A program made the translations under genes and the position numbers. DNA of 64,000 nucleotides from Acidobacterium sp049965615 (GTDB taxonomy: Bacteria; Acidobacteriota; Terriglobia; Terriglobales; Acidobacteriaceae): positions 1 to 64,000 of the forward strand of contig JBMFWD010000005.1 of the NCBI GenBank assembly GCA_049965615.1. Reading direction: 5' to 3'. The notes under the pieces were generated by a model that saw only the letters and a program-made list of their open reading frames with translations, had not been told where the DNA came from and searched no databases. Positions 1 through 8,235 of the stretch are shown in pieces (the first letter of the stretch is position 1; every line of letters starts with the position of its first letter).

Positions 1-975
1 CTACAGGTTGTGTATTGCAATCGAATCGAAAGAACGCGACGGCCTGAACCGAGTTGGTTGAGTGACCACCGCGTGTTGCATAAGCCTCAGAAAGAGCAAG
101 CCGCGACGTCGCGAGTGGCGGCGATTAAAGCGGAAGGCGAATTCGTTGAGATACGCGTCCAGATGCGCGGCTGTGACCGACCCTTGATGCGTGCCGAGCA
201 GCCAGCGTTTGAGCAGCGCGGCGATGCGATGCACCCCTGGCATGGAAATGTGCGCCGGATCGCCGCTGCTGCAAATGTTGGTCACCCGGTGCCTGTATCC
301 CTGCCTGGAAAGGCCGTTGTAACCTTTCCAGCCGTCCGTGTGGACCTCCGAGCCGGATTCAACCGCCACCGCGACAAAAGGAAGCAGGCTGGCGCTGGAA
401 ACGTCATCCACGCGTTGCATGCGAACGCGGCCAAAGCCCTTAGGCGACAAGACTTCGATGGCAATCACGACAATGAATTTGGTCTCCGTGCCGCGCCCAC
501 GAACTCCCTGCTCCATGCCGCCCACATAGCTTTCATCCACCTCAACCGAGCCATGGAGACGATCCCGCCCAGGCCGCACCATGGCCGTGCGCAACTTCTG
601 CAAGATGGTCCATGCAGTTTGATAACTGCCCAGCCCCAGCAGGCGCTGCAGGCCGAGCGCGCTGACTCCATGTTTCTGGTTGGTCATGTACCAGGCGGCC
701 ACAAACCATTCCTGAAGCGAAATCCGGCTGCGGTCAAAGATGGTTCCCGCCGTGACGGACACTTTGCGACCGCATTCCGAGCAAGCCCAGCGCCCATCTG
801 CCGTTCGCCAGCCCTTTCCCTGCTCACACTTTGGGCAGCGTACCCCGGTCGGCCATCGCAACCGCTCCAGATATGCGGCGCAGGACCGCTCGTCGGCAAA
901 CCAGGAGGAAAACTCCTGCCAGGTTACCGGATAGGGAGGGTAAACTTCCGGAGTTGTAGGATCTTCAACCACCAC
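1..975 (-). CDS. IS1595-family transposase (ISXO2-like)
   Basis: A DDE-type transposase of 324 residues with the usual three parts of the IS1595 group. The N-terminus carries a zinc ribbon (CPKC about residue 47, CSEC about 65). A helical DNA-binding segment follows, and then the ISXO2-like catalytic domain with VEVDESYVGG (first Asp), VHTDGWKGY (second Asp) and the YLNEFAFRFNRR block. The GTG start overlaps an out-of-frame ATG. The stop codon is the first three bases of the window, so the gene is complete but the far end of the element is not visible. The reading frame is intact, so the element could be active. The family is clear; the subgroup is not. Confidence 0.93.
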   Translation of the reverse strand: MVVEDPTTPEVYPPYPVTWQEFSSWFADERSCAAYLERLRWPTGVRCPKCEQGKGWRTADGRWACSECGRKVSVTAGTIFDRSRISLQEWFVAAWYMTNQKHGVSALGLQRLLGLGSYQTAWTILQKLRTAMVRPGRDRLHGSVEVDESYVGGMEQGVRGRGTETKFIVVIAIEVLSPKGFGRVRMQRVDDVSSASLLPFVAVAVESGSEVHTDGWKGYNGLSRQGYRHRVTNICSSGDPAHISMPGVHRIAALLKRWLLGTHQGSVTAAHLDAYLNEFAFRFNRRHSRRRGLLFLRLMQHAVVTQPTRFRPSRSFDSIAIHNL

Positions 976-1395
976 ATGTAGAGTCTACTGTACTCAGGCA
1001 GCTACCCCACATCTGGATATAGAGGCTCAGAAAAAGTCCGTAGTAACCCACTCAAGCTCCGCTTGCGTGGGGGAGCGGCCTTTTCCTGAGCCTTTTCGCA
1101 TGTCCAAAAACATGGGTGCCCATCGCTCGCCCTGAGTGAGCCGCAGGCGAGTCGAACGGGTCCACGAAGGGGATGTGGGAATCGGCGCAAGGCACCGACC
1201 AATCTCCAATCAGCAGAAAAGTGTCACCCTGCCGACCACCTCAGGAATGAAAACCTAACCCATCAGTCCACCCTGCAAAATCAACCACTTCCCCACAAAA
1301 GCAAGAAGGGCATCCATGCTATTCAATCGGATAAGGCCCCCTGGATGCGCAGAAGCAACCAGGCCTGCGAAGTACCCGGAGACTACCACCCGCCC
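976..1395. other. Non-coding: probable IS end plus intergenic repeat
   Basis: No convincing gene lies here. The first 35 bases upstream of the transposase start include a block around 995-1009 which, read on the minus strand, begins TGGGGTAGCTGCCTGAG. This may be the terminal inverted repeat of the element. The other end is outside the window, so this cannot be confirmed. The middle holds an intergenic repeat described separately. From about 1200 to 1395 nothing was recognised. Confidence 0.4.
1114..1198. repeat. Dispersed intergenic repeat, copy 1, ending in a hairpin
   Basis: About 71 bases align with 16944-17015. Shared blocks include GGGTGCCC, GCCCTGAG, GTCCACGAAGGGGA and GTGGGAATCG. The copy ends in an imperfect hairpin (1182-1188 against 1192-1198, three-base loop). 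Copy 2 has a hairpin of different sequence at the same place. Confidence 0.7.
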
Positions 1396-1893
1396 TTACG
1401 CCTCCGCCGCATCCAGTTTGCGCCGCAATCCCTCGGCCAGCTGCGCCACCGTCGCCAGCTTCTCCCGAGCCGCCGGTGTCAGATCCTCACCCCTCAGCGC
1501 CAGTTGCGACTCCAGCAGCATCGCCGTCACCGCGTTCTTCACCTCGCCGTCCACCGCCGCCGCCGCCGCTCGCAAGGACAAAGCCATCTCCTGCTCCCGC
1601 CGCTGCAGCGCCGCCCGCACCTCGCGAGCTACGCGCCCCGGGCTGGACAAAGCAAAGTTCACCTGCACCGGAACCGCCAAACCGGAATGCTTCCACACCA
1701 GGTCCGCGCCCTCCGGGTCCGTCTCCGCCAGCACCTGGTCCAGGATCAGCACCGCAAACTCACGCCGCGTCAACGCCTGCATCGCCGTCCGGCGCGAGGT
1801 CACCACGTCCACATCCAGCTTCAGCCCATTGCGCAACTCCGCAATGCAGCCCTCCAACCCCTCCGCCGCGGTAATCATCAAGGCCCGGCTCAT
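1396..1893 (-). CDS. Degenerate receiver / pseudo-DHp protein
   Basis: A soluble 165-residue protein with no full family match that I can name. Residues 1-95 look like a CheY-type receiver: the strand FAVLILD ends in an Asp (residue 52) at the usual phosphoacceptor place, but the acidic pair after strand 1 and the conserved Lys are not evident. Residues 105-165 resemble the dimerisation helices of histidine kinases, with GEVKNAVTAMLLESQLAL where a kinase would have H-E-L-R-N. The His is absent. The start overlaps the stop of the sigma-54 regulator gene (ATGA), so the two are translationally coupled. It probably modulates the upstream kinase/regulator pair by docking or accepting phosphate; this is inference. 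Confidence 0.65.
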   Translation of the reverse strand: MSRALMITAAEGLEGCIAELRNGLKLDVDVVTSRRTAMQALTRREFAVLILDQVLAETDPEGADLVWKHSGLAVPVQVNFALSSPGRVAREVRAALQRREQEMALSLRAAAAAVDGEVKNAVTAMLLESQLALRGEDLTPAAREKLATVAQLAEGLRRKLDAAEA

Positions 1894-3371
1894 AGCACAT
1901 CCCCTCCGGCCCGTTCGGCCATCTCGTATTCCTTCAGCTTGCGGTAGAGCGTCGTCTTCCCAATATCCAGCAGCCGGGCCGCAAGCAGCTTGTCCCCTTT
2001 CACCTGCTCCAGCGTCGTCAAGATCGCCCGCTTCTCAATCTCTGCCAGTGACAGCACCTCGGTCGTCTCCGCCGGCGCCTCCGCGCGCACCTTGTGCCGG
2101 CTGCGTGTCGCGGCCCCGGATTGCAGATAGTAGTCCTTCACAGGACTCGGCAAATCCCCGCCCTGCACCGTCTCGCCCGAGCAGAACGAGCACGCCCGGT
2201 CCATAGCATTCGACAATTCCCGCACATTCCCCGGCCACGGATACTCGCCGATCATCGCCAGCGCCTCGGCGCTCAGCCGGAACTTCTTTCCGTACTCGCG
2301 TCCAATCCGATCCAGAAAATGCGCCGCCAGCAGCGGGACATCCTCCCGCCGGTCCCGCAGAGGAGGCAACACCAGCTTCACCACATTGAGCCGGTAATAA
2401 AGATCCCGCCGAAACTTCCCTTGCTCCACCATCTCGGCCAGGTTCCGGTTCGTCGCCGCCAGCACCCGCACGTTAATCTGCACCCGGTGCGTCGCTCCCA
2501 CCGGACGCACTTCCTTCTCCTGCAGGGCCCGCAGCAGCTTCGCCTGCAGATCCAGCGGCATCTCGCCAATCTCGTCCAGAAACACCGTGCCGCCTTCTGC
2601 CGCCACCAGCAAGCCGTCACGCGTCCGCGTCGCCCCCGTAAAGGCGCCCTTCACGTGCCCAAACAACTCGCTTTCCATCAGTGTCGGCACAATCGAGCTG
2701 CAGTCCACTGGCAGAAATGGCTTGTTCGCATACATTCCATTGGCATGAATCGCCCGCGCCACCAGTTCTTTGCCCGTGCCGCTCTCACCCAGAATGAGTA
2801 CCGGATGCGTCGTCTGCGCTACCTTCGACAAAATCCGGTACAGCTTCTCCATCTCCGCACTCTGGCCTACAATGTTCGCCACTCCGCCCTGCAGCCGCAG
2901 CCTTTCGCGCAGTCCCCGGCTCGCCACATCCATGGTGTGGTGCTGCGCAAGCCGTTCCAGCACTGTCGCCAGCTCTTCCAGCGAAAATGGCTTGATCAGA
3001 TAATCGTGTGCCCCGGCTCGCATCGCTTCCACGGCGGTAGAGACGCTTGAAACCGCCGCCATCACCACAATCGCCGTCTCCGGATGCAGAGCACGCAGTC
3101 TCTCCAGCAGATCGAAACCCGGTCCCATGGCCGCGCGCTGATCCACCAGCACCATGTCCACACTGTTGCTCTCGATCAATCCACGCGCGGCTTCCAGGTA
3201 CTCTACGCCATGCGCCGCAAAGCCGTGGCTCTCGGCAACCTCGCAGCATGCCCTGCGAATCACCGCGTCCTCATCCACCACCAGCACATGCAGCCGGCCG
3301 GCCACTCCCTCAAACGCTGGATAACTGTCTATGCTTTCCCTCATGGCCCCTGCAACCCATCCTCGCATCAT
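1890..3371 (-). CDS. Sigma-54-dependent response regulator, NtrC family
   Basis: A cytoplasmic transcription activator of 493 residues with the complete NtrC order. The receiver spans about 27-140, with phosphoacceptor Asp77 (VLVDQR) and Lys127 in YLIKPFS. The AAA+ domain has Walker A GESGTGKE (195-202), the sigma-54 contact loop GAFTGA (242-247) and Walker B FLDEIGE. A Fis-type helix-turn-helix closes the protein (LLAARLLDIGKTTLYRKLKEYE region split near 465-485). It should be phosphorylated by the kinase encoded immediately upstream, whose stop overlaps its start by ATGA. Its targets should carry -24/-12 promoters. None was found in the window, so the signal and regulon are unknown. Confidence 0.95.
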   Translation of the reverse strand: MMRGWVAGAMRESIDSYPAFEGVAGRLHVLVVDEDAVIRRACCEVAESHGFAAHGVEYLEAARGLIESNSVDMVLVDQRAAMGPGFDLLERLRALHPETAIVVMAAVSSVSTAVEAMRAGAHDYLIKPFSLEELATVLERLAQHHTMDVASRGLRERLRLQGGVANIVGQSAEMEKLYRILSKVAQTTHPVLILGESGTGKELVARAIHANGMYANKPFLPVDCSSIVPTLMESELFGHVKGAFTGATRTRDGLLVAAEGGTVFLDEIGEMPLDLQAKLLRALQEKEVRPVGATHRVQINVRVLAATNRNLAEMVEQGKFRRDLYYRLNVVKLVLPPLRDRREDVPLLAAHFLDRIGREYGKKFRLSAEALAMIGEYPWPGNVRELSNAMDRACSFCSGETVQGGDLPSPVKDYYLQSGAATRSRHKVRAEAPAETTEVLSLAEIEKRAILTTLEQVKGDKLLAARLLDIGKTTLYRKLKEYEMAERAGGDVL

Positions 3372-4213
3372 GCCCGCCCCCCTTGGCCATCAAATTGTGC
3401 TCGCGACGCCCAGGAAGGCATTACGTTCGTAAGGGGAATCTCCACCTCAAACCGTGCTCCGCGAGCGCAGGACGCCAGCTTCAGCGAGCCTCCCGCCATC
3501 TCCACCAGTTCTCGAGCCATGGCCAGCCCCAGCCCGCGCCTCACTCCCAGATCCCTTCCAGCGCCGCCATGCACGCAGGCCTTTGTCGAAAATCCAGGCT
3601 GGAAGATTTGCCGGGCTATCTCCTTCGCCACACCCGGCCCATCGTCCTGCACACAGATCAGGACGGCCTCCGCAGACTGCATCGTCTGTCCGCGCAGGGC
3701 AAAGCTCTGCCCATTGGCCATCTGCGCCGTCACCCGAATCCGCCCGCCTTTCGGCATAGCTTCACTGGCATTCCGCACAAGGTTAATGAGAACCCGTGCC
3801 ACATCCTCCGCCGGCATCGCCATGCGGCCCCGGCACGGTGCGCATGCCATCTCCAGCCGAACTCCCGGTCCTGCCACCCTTCGCAGCAGGCCCTCTACAT
3901 CGGCCATCACCTCACCCACGCGAGCACCCTGCAAGTCTTCCCGTGCCGTCCATCCCACGCGTCCGCCGGCGTTTCCTTCCGTCAACGTTCCAAACCGCTG
4001 CAGCAAACCAACAGCGGCATTTACCACCGATCGCACCTCGCCCGCCAGGTACTCGTTGCCCGGCATCAGAACTCCGGGCTGCCCCATGACTTCGGCGCAC
4101 AACTGCAGCGAAGCCATCACGTTACGCAGATCATGCGTCAATCCATCCACATGGTTTGCCAGGCTTCGCGGCAGCGCACGCTGTCCGGCCGGAAACATCA
4201 TCCATCCCCCCAT
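3368..4213 (-). CDS. Soluble sensor histidine kinase
   Basis: A 281-residue histidine kinase without membrane segments or a recognisable sensor domain. Dimerisation helix: GLTHDLRN, with the phosphoacceptor His at residue 27. ATP domain: N box VLINLVRNASEAM, G1 DDGPG, F box FQPGFSTK, G2 GLGLAM. I chose the start at 4213 because GGAGG lies at ideal spacing before it; an in-frame ATG at 4252 has no such site. It heads a three-gene operon (kinase, NtrC regulator, receiver-like protein), each joined by a four-base overlap. With no input domain, it probably receives its signal from a partner protein, or senses through the N-terminal 20 residues. Confidence 0.9.
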   Translation of the reverse strand: MGGWMMFPAGQRALPRSLANHVDGLTHDLRNVMASLQLCAEVMGQPGVLMPGNEYLAGEVRSVVNAAVGLLQRFGTLTEGNAGGRVGWTAREDLQGARVGEVMADVEGLLRRVAGPGVRLEMACAPCRGRMAMPAEDVARVLINLVRNASEAMPKGGRIRVTAQMANGQSFALRGQTMQSAEAVLICVQDDGPGVAKEIARQIFQPGFSTKACVHGGAGRDLGVRRGLGLAMARELVEMAGGSLKLASCARGARFEVEIPLTNVMPSWASRAQFDGQGGRA

Positions 4214-4523
4214 ACTTCCCTCCTCGAGCGAACCTTTTATTCCCGTCCGCATTCGGCATACACTTATGCACCCAGCGTTCCATTTCCGAACCTCCCATCT
4301 ATCACCAACATTTCAAAACACTTACCGGACTCTTGCCTCAACTCGCCGAACCGTTCTCCCTCCTCGTTGGCGTTCCAATTCGGGAAGCAGCACCCGGCCT
4401 GCCTTCCCAAGCAGATTCCCTTCAAGGACTTACCTCTCGTTTCCCGTTTTGAGACACCCATCCCGCTGCTCCCGTTTCCGAACCACCACCCTCCCCAACC
4501 TCGTTCCGCCCACTCCCCGTACA

Positions 4524-5273
4524 ATGAGCCAGATGACACAAACAGCCTTTTTCCGCCCCTCCGGCCGCCGGCCCGACCAGATGCGCGCCGTTCGCCTCAC
4601 CCCCGGTTACTCCTCCATGCCCGAGGGCTCCGTACTCATCGAAGTCGGCCACACCCGTGTCCTCTGCAATGCCACCATCGAGCAGGGCGTACCCGTCTGG
4701 CTCCGCAACAGCGGCCGTGGCTGGGTCACTGCCGAATACGGCATGCTGCCCCGTGCCACCCTCACCCGCACCGCTCGCGAATCCGAACGCGGCAAGGTCG
4801 GCGGGCGCACCCACGAAATTCAGCGCCTCATTGGCCGCTCCCTCCGCTCTGTGGTCGACATGCAGGCCCTCGGCGAGCGCACCGTCATCCTCGACTGCGA
4901 CGTCCTCCAGGCAGACGGTGGCACCCGCACCGCTGCCATCACCGGCGCCTGCGCCGCTCTCGCCATCGCGCTCCAGCGCCTCACCGCGGCCGGAACCCTC
5001 AAGGCCTCACCCCTCCGTCAACTCGTCGCCGCCACCAGCGTCGGCATCGTCGAAGGCACCACACTCCTGGACCTCGCTTACGAAGAAGACTCCCAGGCCG
5101 ACGTCGATATGAACCTCGTCATGACCGAGGATGGCGGACTCGTCGAAGTGCAGGCCACCGCCGAACGCCAGGCCTTCCCTCGCCCGCGCCTGCTCGAAAT
5201 GATGGATATCGCCGAGCAAGGCATCCAGGAACTCTTCGCCCTGCAGCGCGAAGCTATCGATAGCGCCCAATAA
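4524..5273 (+). CDS. rph: Ribonuclease PH
   Basis: Phosphorolytic 3'-5' exoribonuclease that trims tRNA 3' ends, normally a hexamer. The 249-residue protein aligns in full with the family: FFRPSGRRPDQMRAVRLTPG at the start, the phosphate-binding region with RTHEIQRLIGRSLR, then DCDVLQADGGTRTAAITGA and DLAYEEDSQADVDMN. The open frame extends far upstream, but homology begins only here. ATG 4524 gives the family's usual length. It diverges from the kinase operon on the other strand, and the region between 4214 and 4523 must hold both promoters. Confidence 0.96.
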   Translation: MSQMTQTAFFRPSGRRPDQMRAVRLTPGYSSMPEGSVLIEVGHTRVLCNATIEQGVPVWLRNSGRGWVTAEYGMLPRATLTRTARESERGKVGGRTHEIQRLIGRSLRSVVDMQALGERTVILDCDVLQADGGTRTAAITGACAALAIALQRLTAAGTLKASPLRQLVAATSVGIVEGTTLLDLAYEEDSQADVDMNLVMTEDGGLVEVQATAERQAFPRPRLLEMMDIAEQGIQELFALQREAIDSAQ

Positions 5274-5476
5274 GCAAAGAATCTTCGAATTTATCGAAAC
5301 AGAGACACGGCCGCAGTTCAGGACGAAGTTATTTCAGCGCAAAACGCGCGCCTGCTAACCCCGTTTTGGCAATCGCTCATGAGCAAACAAGGAAATGCAG
5401 CCCTCATGACCGTTCTGCAACCCGGAAGCGGAGGCACCAACTTTCATAAAACGAAAACTCTAACTACATTTAACAG

Positions 5477-5505
5477 TTGACATCGGAACATATCATCGAT
5501 ACGGT
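5477..5505 (+). promoter_or_regulatory. Candidate sigma-70 promoter for the Tat-protein gene
   Basis: A perfect -35 box TTGACA (5477-5482) is followed after 17 bases by TACGGT (5500-5505). It lies about 50 bases before the GAAGGAG ribosome site and ATG at 5559. The -35 is excellent and the -10 is only partial. Confidence 0.45.
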
Positions 5506-5558
5506 GCTGCCAACTCAGATTTGGCGCTCTTGCTAACAAATTATCGAAGGAGATATAG

Positions 5559-6313
5559 ATGTTAGATCGCCGTGCTTTCATTACCTCCGCAGCTGCAATA
5601 GCCGCAGGATCCGTCGCAACACCACTGCTAGCACAGACCGCACCTCCAGGCCTGCCAGTCCCCCCCGAATCATAACTATCAATCAAGCGATCCTAGACTC
5701 GCACATTACGACGACGCAAAACCTGTACGCGAAATTGTGCGGCGCAGGTGCCGGTGCCGCAGACATAAGCGCTCAAACTACGTCGGCATCTACTCTATTC
5801 AATGACGTCCAATCCAACGGGACCGATACCCAAATCAATTCCTTACTAGCAGCAACCGCGGCCCAACTTCTGGCACTTGGACCTAATTTCACAAACCAGC
5901 AAATTGATGAAATATTTAACGACGTTCAAAAGATCGCCCCCTCCGTTACTCAAGCCCAGGTTTACAGCGCACTGGTTAACACGTCGATCACTTCTGACAC
6001 CACGACCACCCTCATAAATCAGGGAATTGTGAATGCGCAACAAAACTATCTCGCTCTCTTGCAGGCAGTCGAAAACACACTCAACGGAGGGGTCGTCCTT
6101 GCAACATCGGGAATAGTACATTCCTCCCGCCCCCGAATACTGGACGCAAATTGCGTCCTATGGGATGTGGGTGTCGGGCTACTGGGAGCGTCTGCGTTTT
6201 TCACTGGTGGTATAACTTTAGGAGTAGTCGCCGGTGTCACCATCACTTGGGGCATGCTGTTTGGTGCCTCAGCAGCCATTGCAGGAGCGGTGAGCCCAGA
6301 TGTCAGCTGTTAA
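5559..6313 (+). CDS. Tat-exported protein of unknown family, frame interrupted at a C7 tract
   Basis: Translation from ATG 5559, behind a strong GAAGGAG site, gives MLDRRAFITSAAAIAAG, a clear twin-arginine signal, but stops at 5673 after 38 residues. The frame that continues coherently to 6313 joins at a run of seven C (5660-5666). One added C, or a -1 slip on CCC CCC, restores one 251-residue protein. After the signal it is rich in Thr, Ala, Asn and Gln with helical stretches. It ends in a Gly/Ala-rich hydrophobic region (WDVGVGLLGASAFF...), which could be membrane-inserting. Cys residues occur near residues 63 and 200 and at the C-terminus. Composition is more AT-rich than the flanks. I recognise no family. 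The break may be programmed, phase-variable, a true mutation or a sequence error. Confidence 0.6.
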
Positions 6314-6587
6314 ATACACTAGAAGCCTTTCTTTCAGTTGTCTTTATCCCATAGCTGGCTGCTCGCTTTACGCCGCAGCTGTCCTGCGAACAGGAGGAAC
6401 CTGGATTGAACTTTACCCGATTCCTGTCGTTCTTCTGGTCGTAGCGCTCGGGTTTAGGTATGCGAAGAATCAAAAATCGGTTCAAAACTTAAGCAAATTT
6501 GTTCAAGGCAACGTCGCCCTTGGAGTGATTTTCACTCTCGGCTCAATCGTGATACATCGGTTGGCACCGTATATTGGAAAGCGCTAA
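6300..6587 (+). CDS. Small membrane protein, partner of the Tat protein
   Basis: A 95-residue protein with about three hydrophobic segments (YPIAGCSLYAAAVL near 16-29, IPVVLLVVALGF near 41-52, VALGVIFTLGSIVIH near 72-86) and a basic C-terminus (GKR). Its ATG lies within the last codons of the upstream gene, a 14-base overlap, so the two are likely co-translated. A strong terminator follows 32 bases after the stop, closing a two-gene unit. No family recognised. The exported-protein plus small-membrane-protein layout resembles secreted-effector/immunity pairs; that is only an analogy. Confidence 0.6.
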   Translation: MSAVKYTRSLSFSCLYPIAGCSLYAAAVLRTGGTWIELYPIPVVLLVVALGFRYAKNQKSVQNLSKFVQGNVALGVIFTLGSIVIHRLAPYIGKR

Positions 6588-6618
6588 AGCCACGTATATG
6601 CGAATAGCAGTTAAACTC

Positions 6619-6641
6619 ATCCCGGCCTGGCCGGGATTTTT
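6619..6641 (+). terminator. Rho-independent terminator of the Tat/membrane-protein unit
   Basis: ATCCCGGCC (6619-6627), a one-base apex, then GGCCGGGAT (6629-6637) running into five T. A textbook terminator on the plus strand. Confidence 0.85.
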
Positions 6642-6883
6642 CTTGCCCTGTCTGAATCTCCTCCCAGATCACCAACTCGCTGCAAGGCAACCGTGTATCC
6701 GCCGATGCAACAATTCGTCACTCCAATAGAATTGTGAGCCTGCGCACACTCACGTGACGGCCGAATGCACTAGAATTTGAAGTGGCGCCATTTGTTCAGT
6801 TTTCGCGTCAGGCATGCTTGCGAACAGCCGCGAGCACACTCAGACTCACTTGTTCCATGTAGAACATTCCAGGAGGTTTTTTC

Positions 6884-7879
6884 ATGCCCATTACGTTGAC
6901 GCCCGGCAAACTGGCCGGTCTCAAAGCCGTTTCCACCCCGGAAGGCATCATCGCTGCCGCCGCCATGGACCAGCGCGGCTCGCTCAAGAAGTCGCTCGCC
7001 AAGGAAGCCGGTCAGGCCGATCTGCCCGATCAGGCGCTCATCGAGTTCAAGGAGCTCGTCACCGAAGTCCTCACCAAGCACGCCTCGGCCATCCTGCTCG
7101 ATCCCGAGTTCGGTCTTCCCGCCGCCAAGCGCCGCAACGGCAAGGGCCTGCTCCTCGCTTATGAGAAGACCGGCTACGACGCCGCATTGCCGGGCCGTCT
7201 GCCCGACCTGCTCGACGTCTGGAGCGTTCGCCGCCTCAAGGAAGCCGGTGCCGATTGCATCAAGATCCTTCTCTACTACACCCCCTACGAGAAGACCGCC
7301 ATCAACGACCACAAGCACGCCTGGGTCGAGCGCATCGGCGACGAGTGCCGCGCCCACGATATCCCGTTCTTCCTCGAGACCGTAGGCTACGCCGTACACG
7401 GCGAAGACGAAAAGAGCCTCGAATACGCCAAGCGCAAGCCCGATGTCGTCACCGGCTCCATGGAGGAGTTCGGCAAGGATCGCTACGGCGTAGACGTACT
7501 CAAGGTCGAAGTCCCCATCCAGATGGAGTTCGTCGAAGGCACGAAGGCCTTCAAGGGCACCAGGGCCTACACCCGCGCCGAGGCGCTGGAGCACTTCCGT
7601 ATCTCCGCTTCTTCCACCCACAAGCCGTTCATCTACCTCTCGGCTGGCGTCTCCAACCCCGTCTTCATTGAGACTCTCGAGCTCGCCGCCGAATCCGGCA
7701 CCAGCTTCAATGGCGTACTCTGCGGCCGCGCCACCTGGAAGGACGGCATCGCCGTCTACGCCAAGCAGGGCGCCAAGGCCTTCAAGGAGTGGCTCGAAAC
7801 CACCGGCGTCGAAAACATCACCAACGTCAACAACGCCCTCAAGGCCGCGCAGTCCTGGCACAAAAAGGTCAACGTCTAA
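6884..7879 (+). CDS. lacD: Tagatose-1,6-bisphosphate aldolase (LacD type)
   Basis: Class I aldolase that splits tagatose 1,6-bisphosphate, and often fructose 1,6-bisphosphate, into two triose phosphates. The 331 residues match LacD throughout: AAAMDQRGSLKKSL near the start, LLDPEFGLPA, IKILLYYTPY, and the Schiff-base lysine K207 in DVLKVEVPIQMEF. The C-terminal phosphate-binding part includes SAGVSNPVF. AGGAGG stands just before the ATG. No lac or tag pathway genes are nearby; the gene stands alone between terminators. In this organism it may act as a general fructose-bisphosphate aldolase (inference). Confidence 0.88.
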   Translation: MPITLTPGKLAGLKAVSTPEGIIAAAAMDQRGSLKKSLAKEAGQADLPDQALIEFKELVTEVLTKHASAILLDPEFGLPAAKRRNGKGLLLAYEKTGYDAALPGRLPDLLDVWSVRRLKEAGADCIKILLYYTPYEKTAINDHKHAWVERIGDECRAHDIPFFLETVGYAVHGEDEKSLEYAKRKPDVVTGSMEEFGKDRYGVDVLKVEVPIQMEFVEGTKAFKGTRAYTRAEALEHFRISASSTHKPFIYLSAGVSNPVFIETLELAAESGTSFNGVLCGRATWKDGIAVYAKQGAKAFKEWLETTGVENITNVNNALKAAQSWHKKVNV

Positions 7880-7901
7880 ATTTTGTAACTGTAGTTATCA
7901 C

Positions 7902-7930
7902 AAAAGCGCCGCTCCCATGCGGCGCTTTTT
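7902..7930. terminator. Bidirectional terminator after lacD
   Basis: AAAAGCGCCGC (7902-7912), six-base loop, GCGGCGCTTTT (7919-7929) continuing in T. The A-run on the other side lets it serve the minus-strand genes that end at 7945 as well. Confidence 0.85.
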
Positions 7931-7944
7931 CTTTCTCGCCCCCC

Positions 7945-8232
7945 TCAGCAGCTACACTTCCACTCGCGCATTCCGTGATACACGCTGCCCTCCACCAGCA
8001 CCGGTTTTCCATAACCCGGCAGTTGGACCACATTTTCCGCCAGCGTCGCCACTGCCGCCTTCCACGTCGCGGCCAGCGCCTTGTCGTCACTCTGGAAACT
8101 CGAACGCCCCTCCATCTCATGCGCGCTGGCCGCAACACCTTTGGCCTTCTCGCCGCGCAGCCACCCACCCTCGCCCAGCAGTCCCAGCGTGCCCGCCGCG
8201 GCGCTCCGCTTCAAAAAGCTTCTCCGCTCCAT
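7945..8232 (-). CDS. Short Tat-signal ORF, probable truncated remnant
   Basis: A 95-residue frame starting MERRSFLKRSAAAGTLGLLG, a good twin-arginine signal. A short soluble stretch follows (KALAATWKAAVATLAENV, then PVLVEGSVYHGM) and the frame ends abruptly in WKCSC. Tat signals normally precede folded enzymes much larger than 60 residues, and the last recognisable part reads like the beginning of a domain. It starts 3 bases after the upstream hydrolase stop and runs into the shared terminator. I read it as the 5' part of a lost secreted enzyme. A genuine small exported protein is possible. Confidence 0.45.
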   Translation of the reverse strand: MERRSFLKRSAAAGTLGLLGEGGWLRGEKAKGVAASAHEMEGRSSFQSDDKALAATWKAAVATLAENVVQLPGYGKPVLVEGSVYHGMREWKCSC

Positions 8233-8235
8233 CCC

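Noticed and set aside
10..981. Long plus-strand frame opposite the transposase
   Set aside because: Arg/His/Pro-rich composition and no motif; it is the antisense shadow of a clear IS1595 transposase.
3047..5263. Very long plus-strand frame covering the kinase operon and rph in another frame
   Set aside because: It runs antisense to three motif-rich genes and out of frame with rph; Pro/His/Arg-rich low-complexity translation.
6770..7861. 363-codon minus-strand frame opposite lacD
   Set aside because: Gly/Asp/Glu/Val-rich mirror of codon bias in lacD; no domain, no ribosome site.
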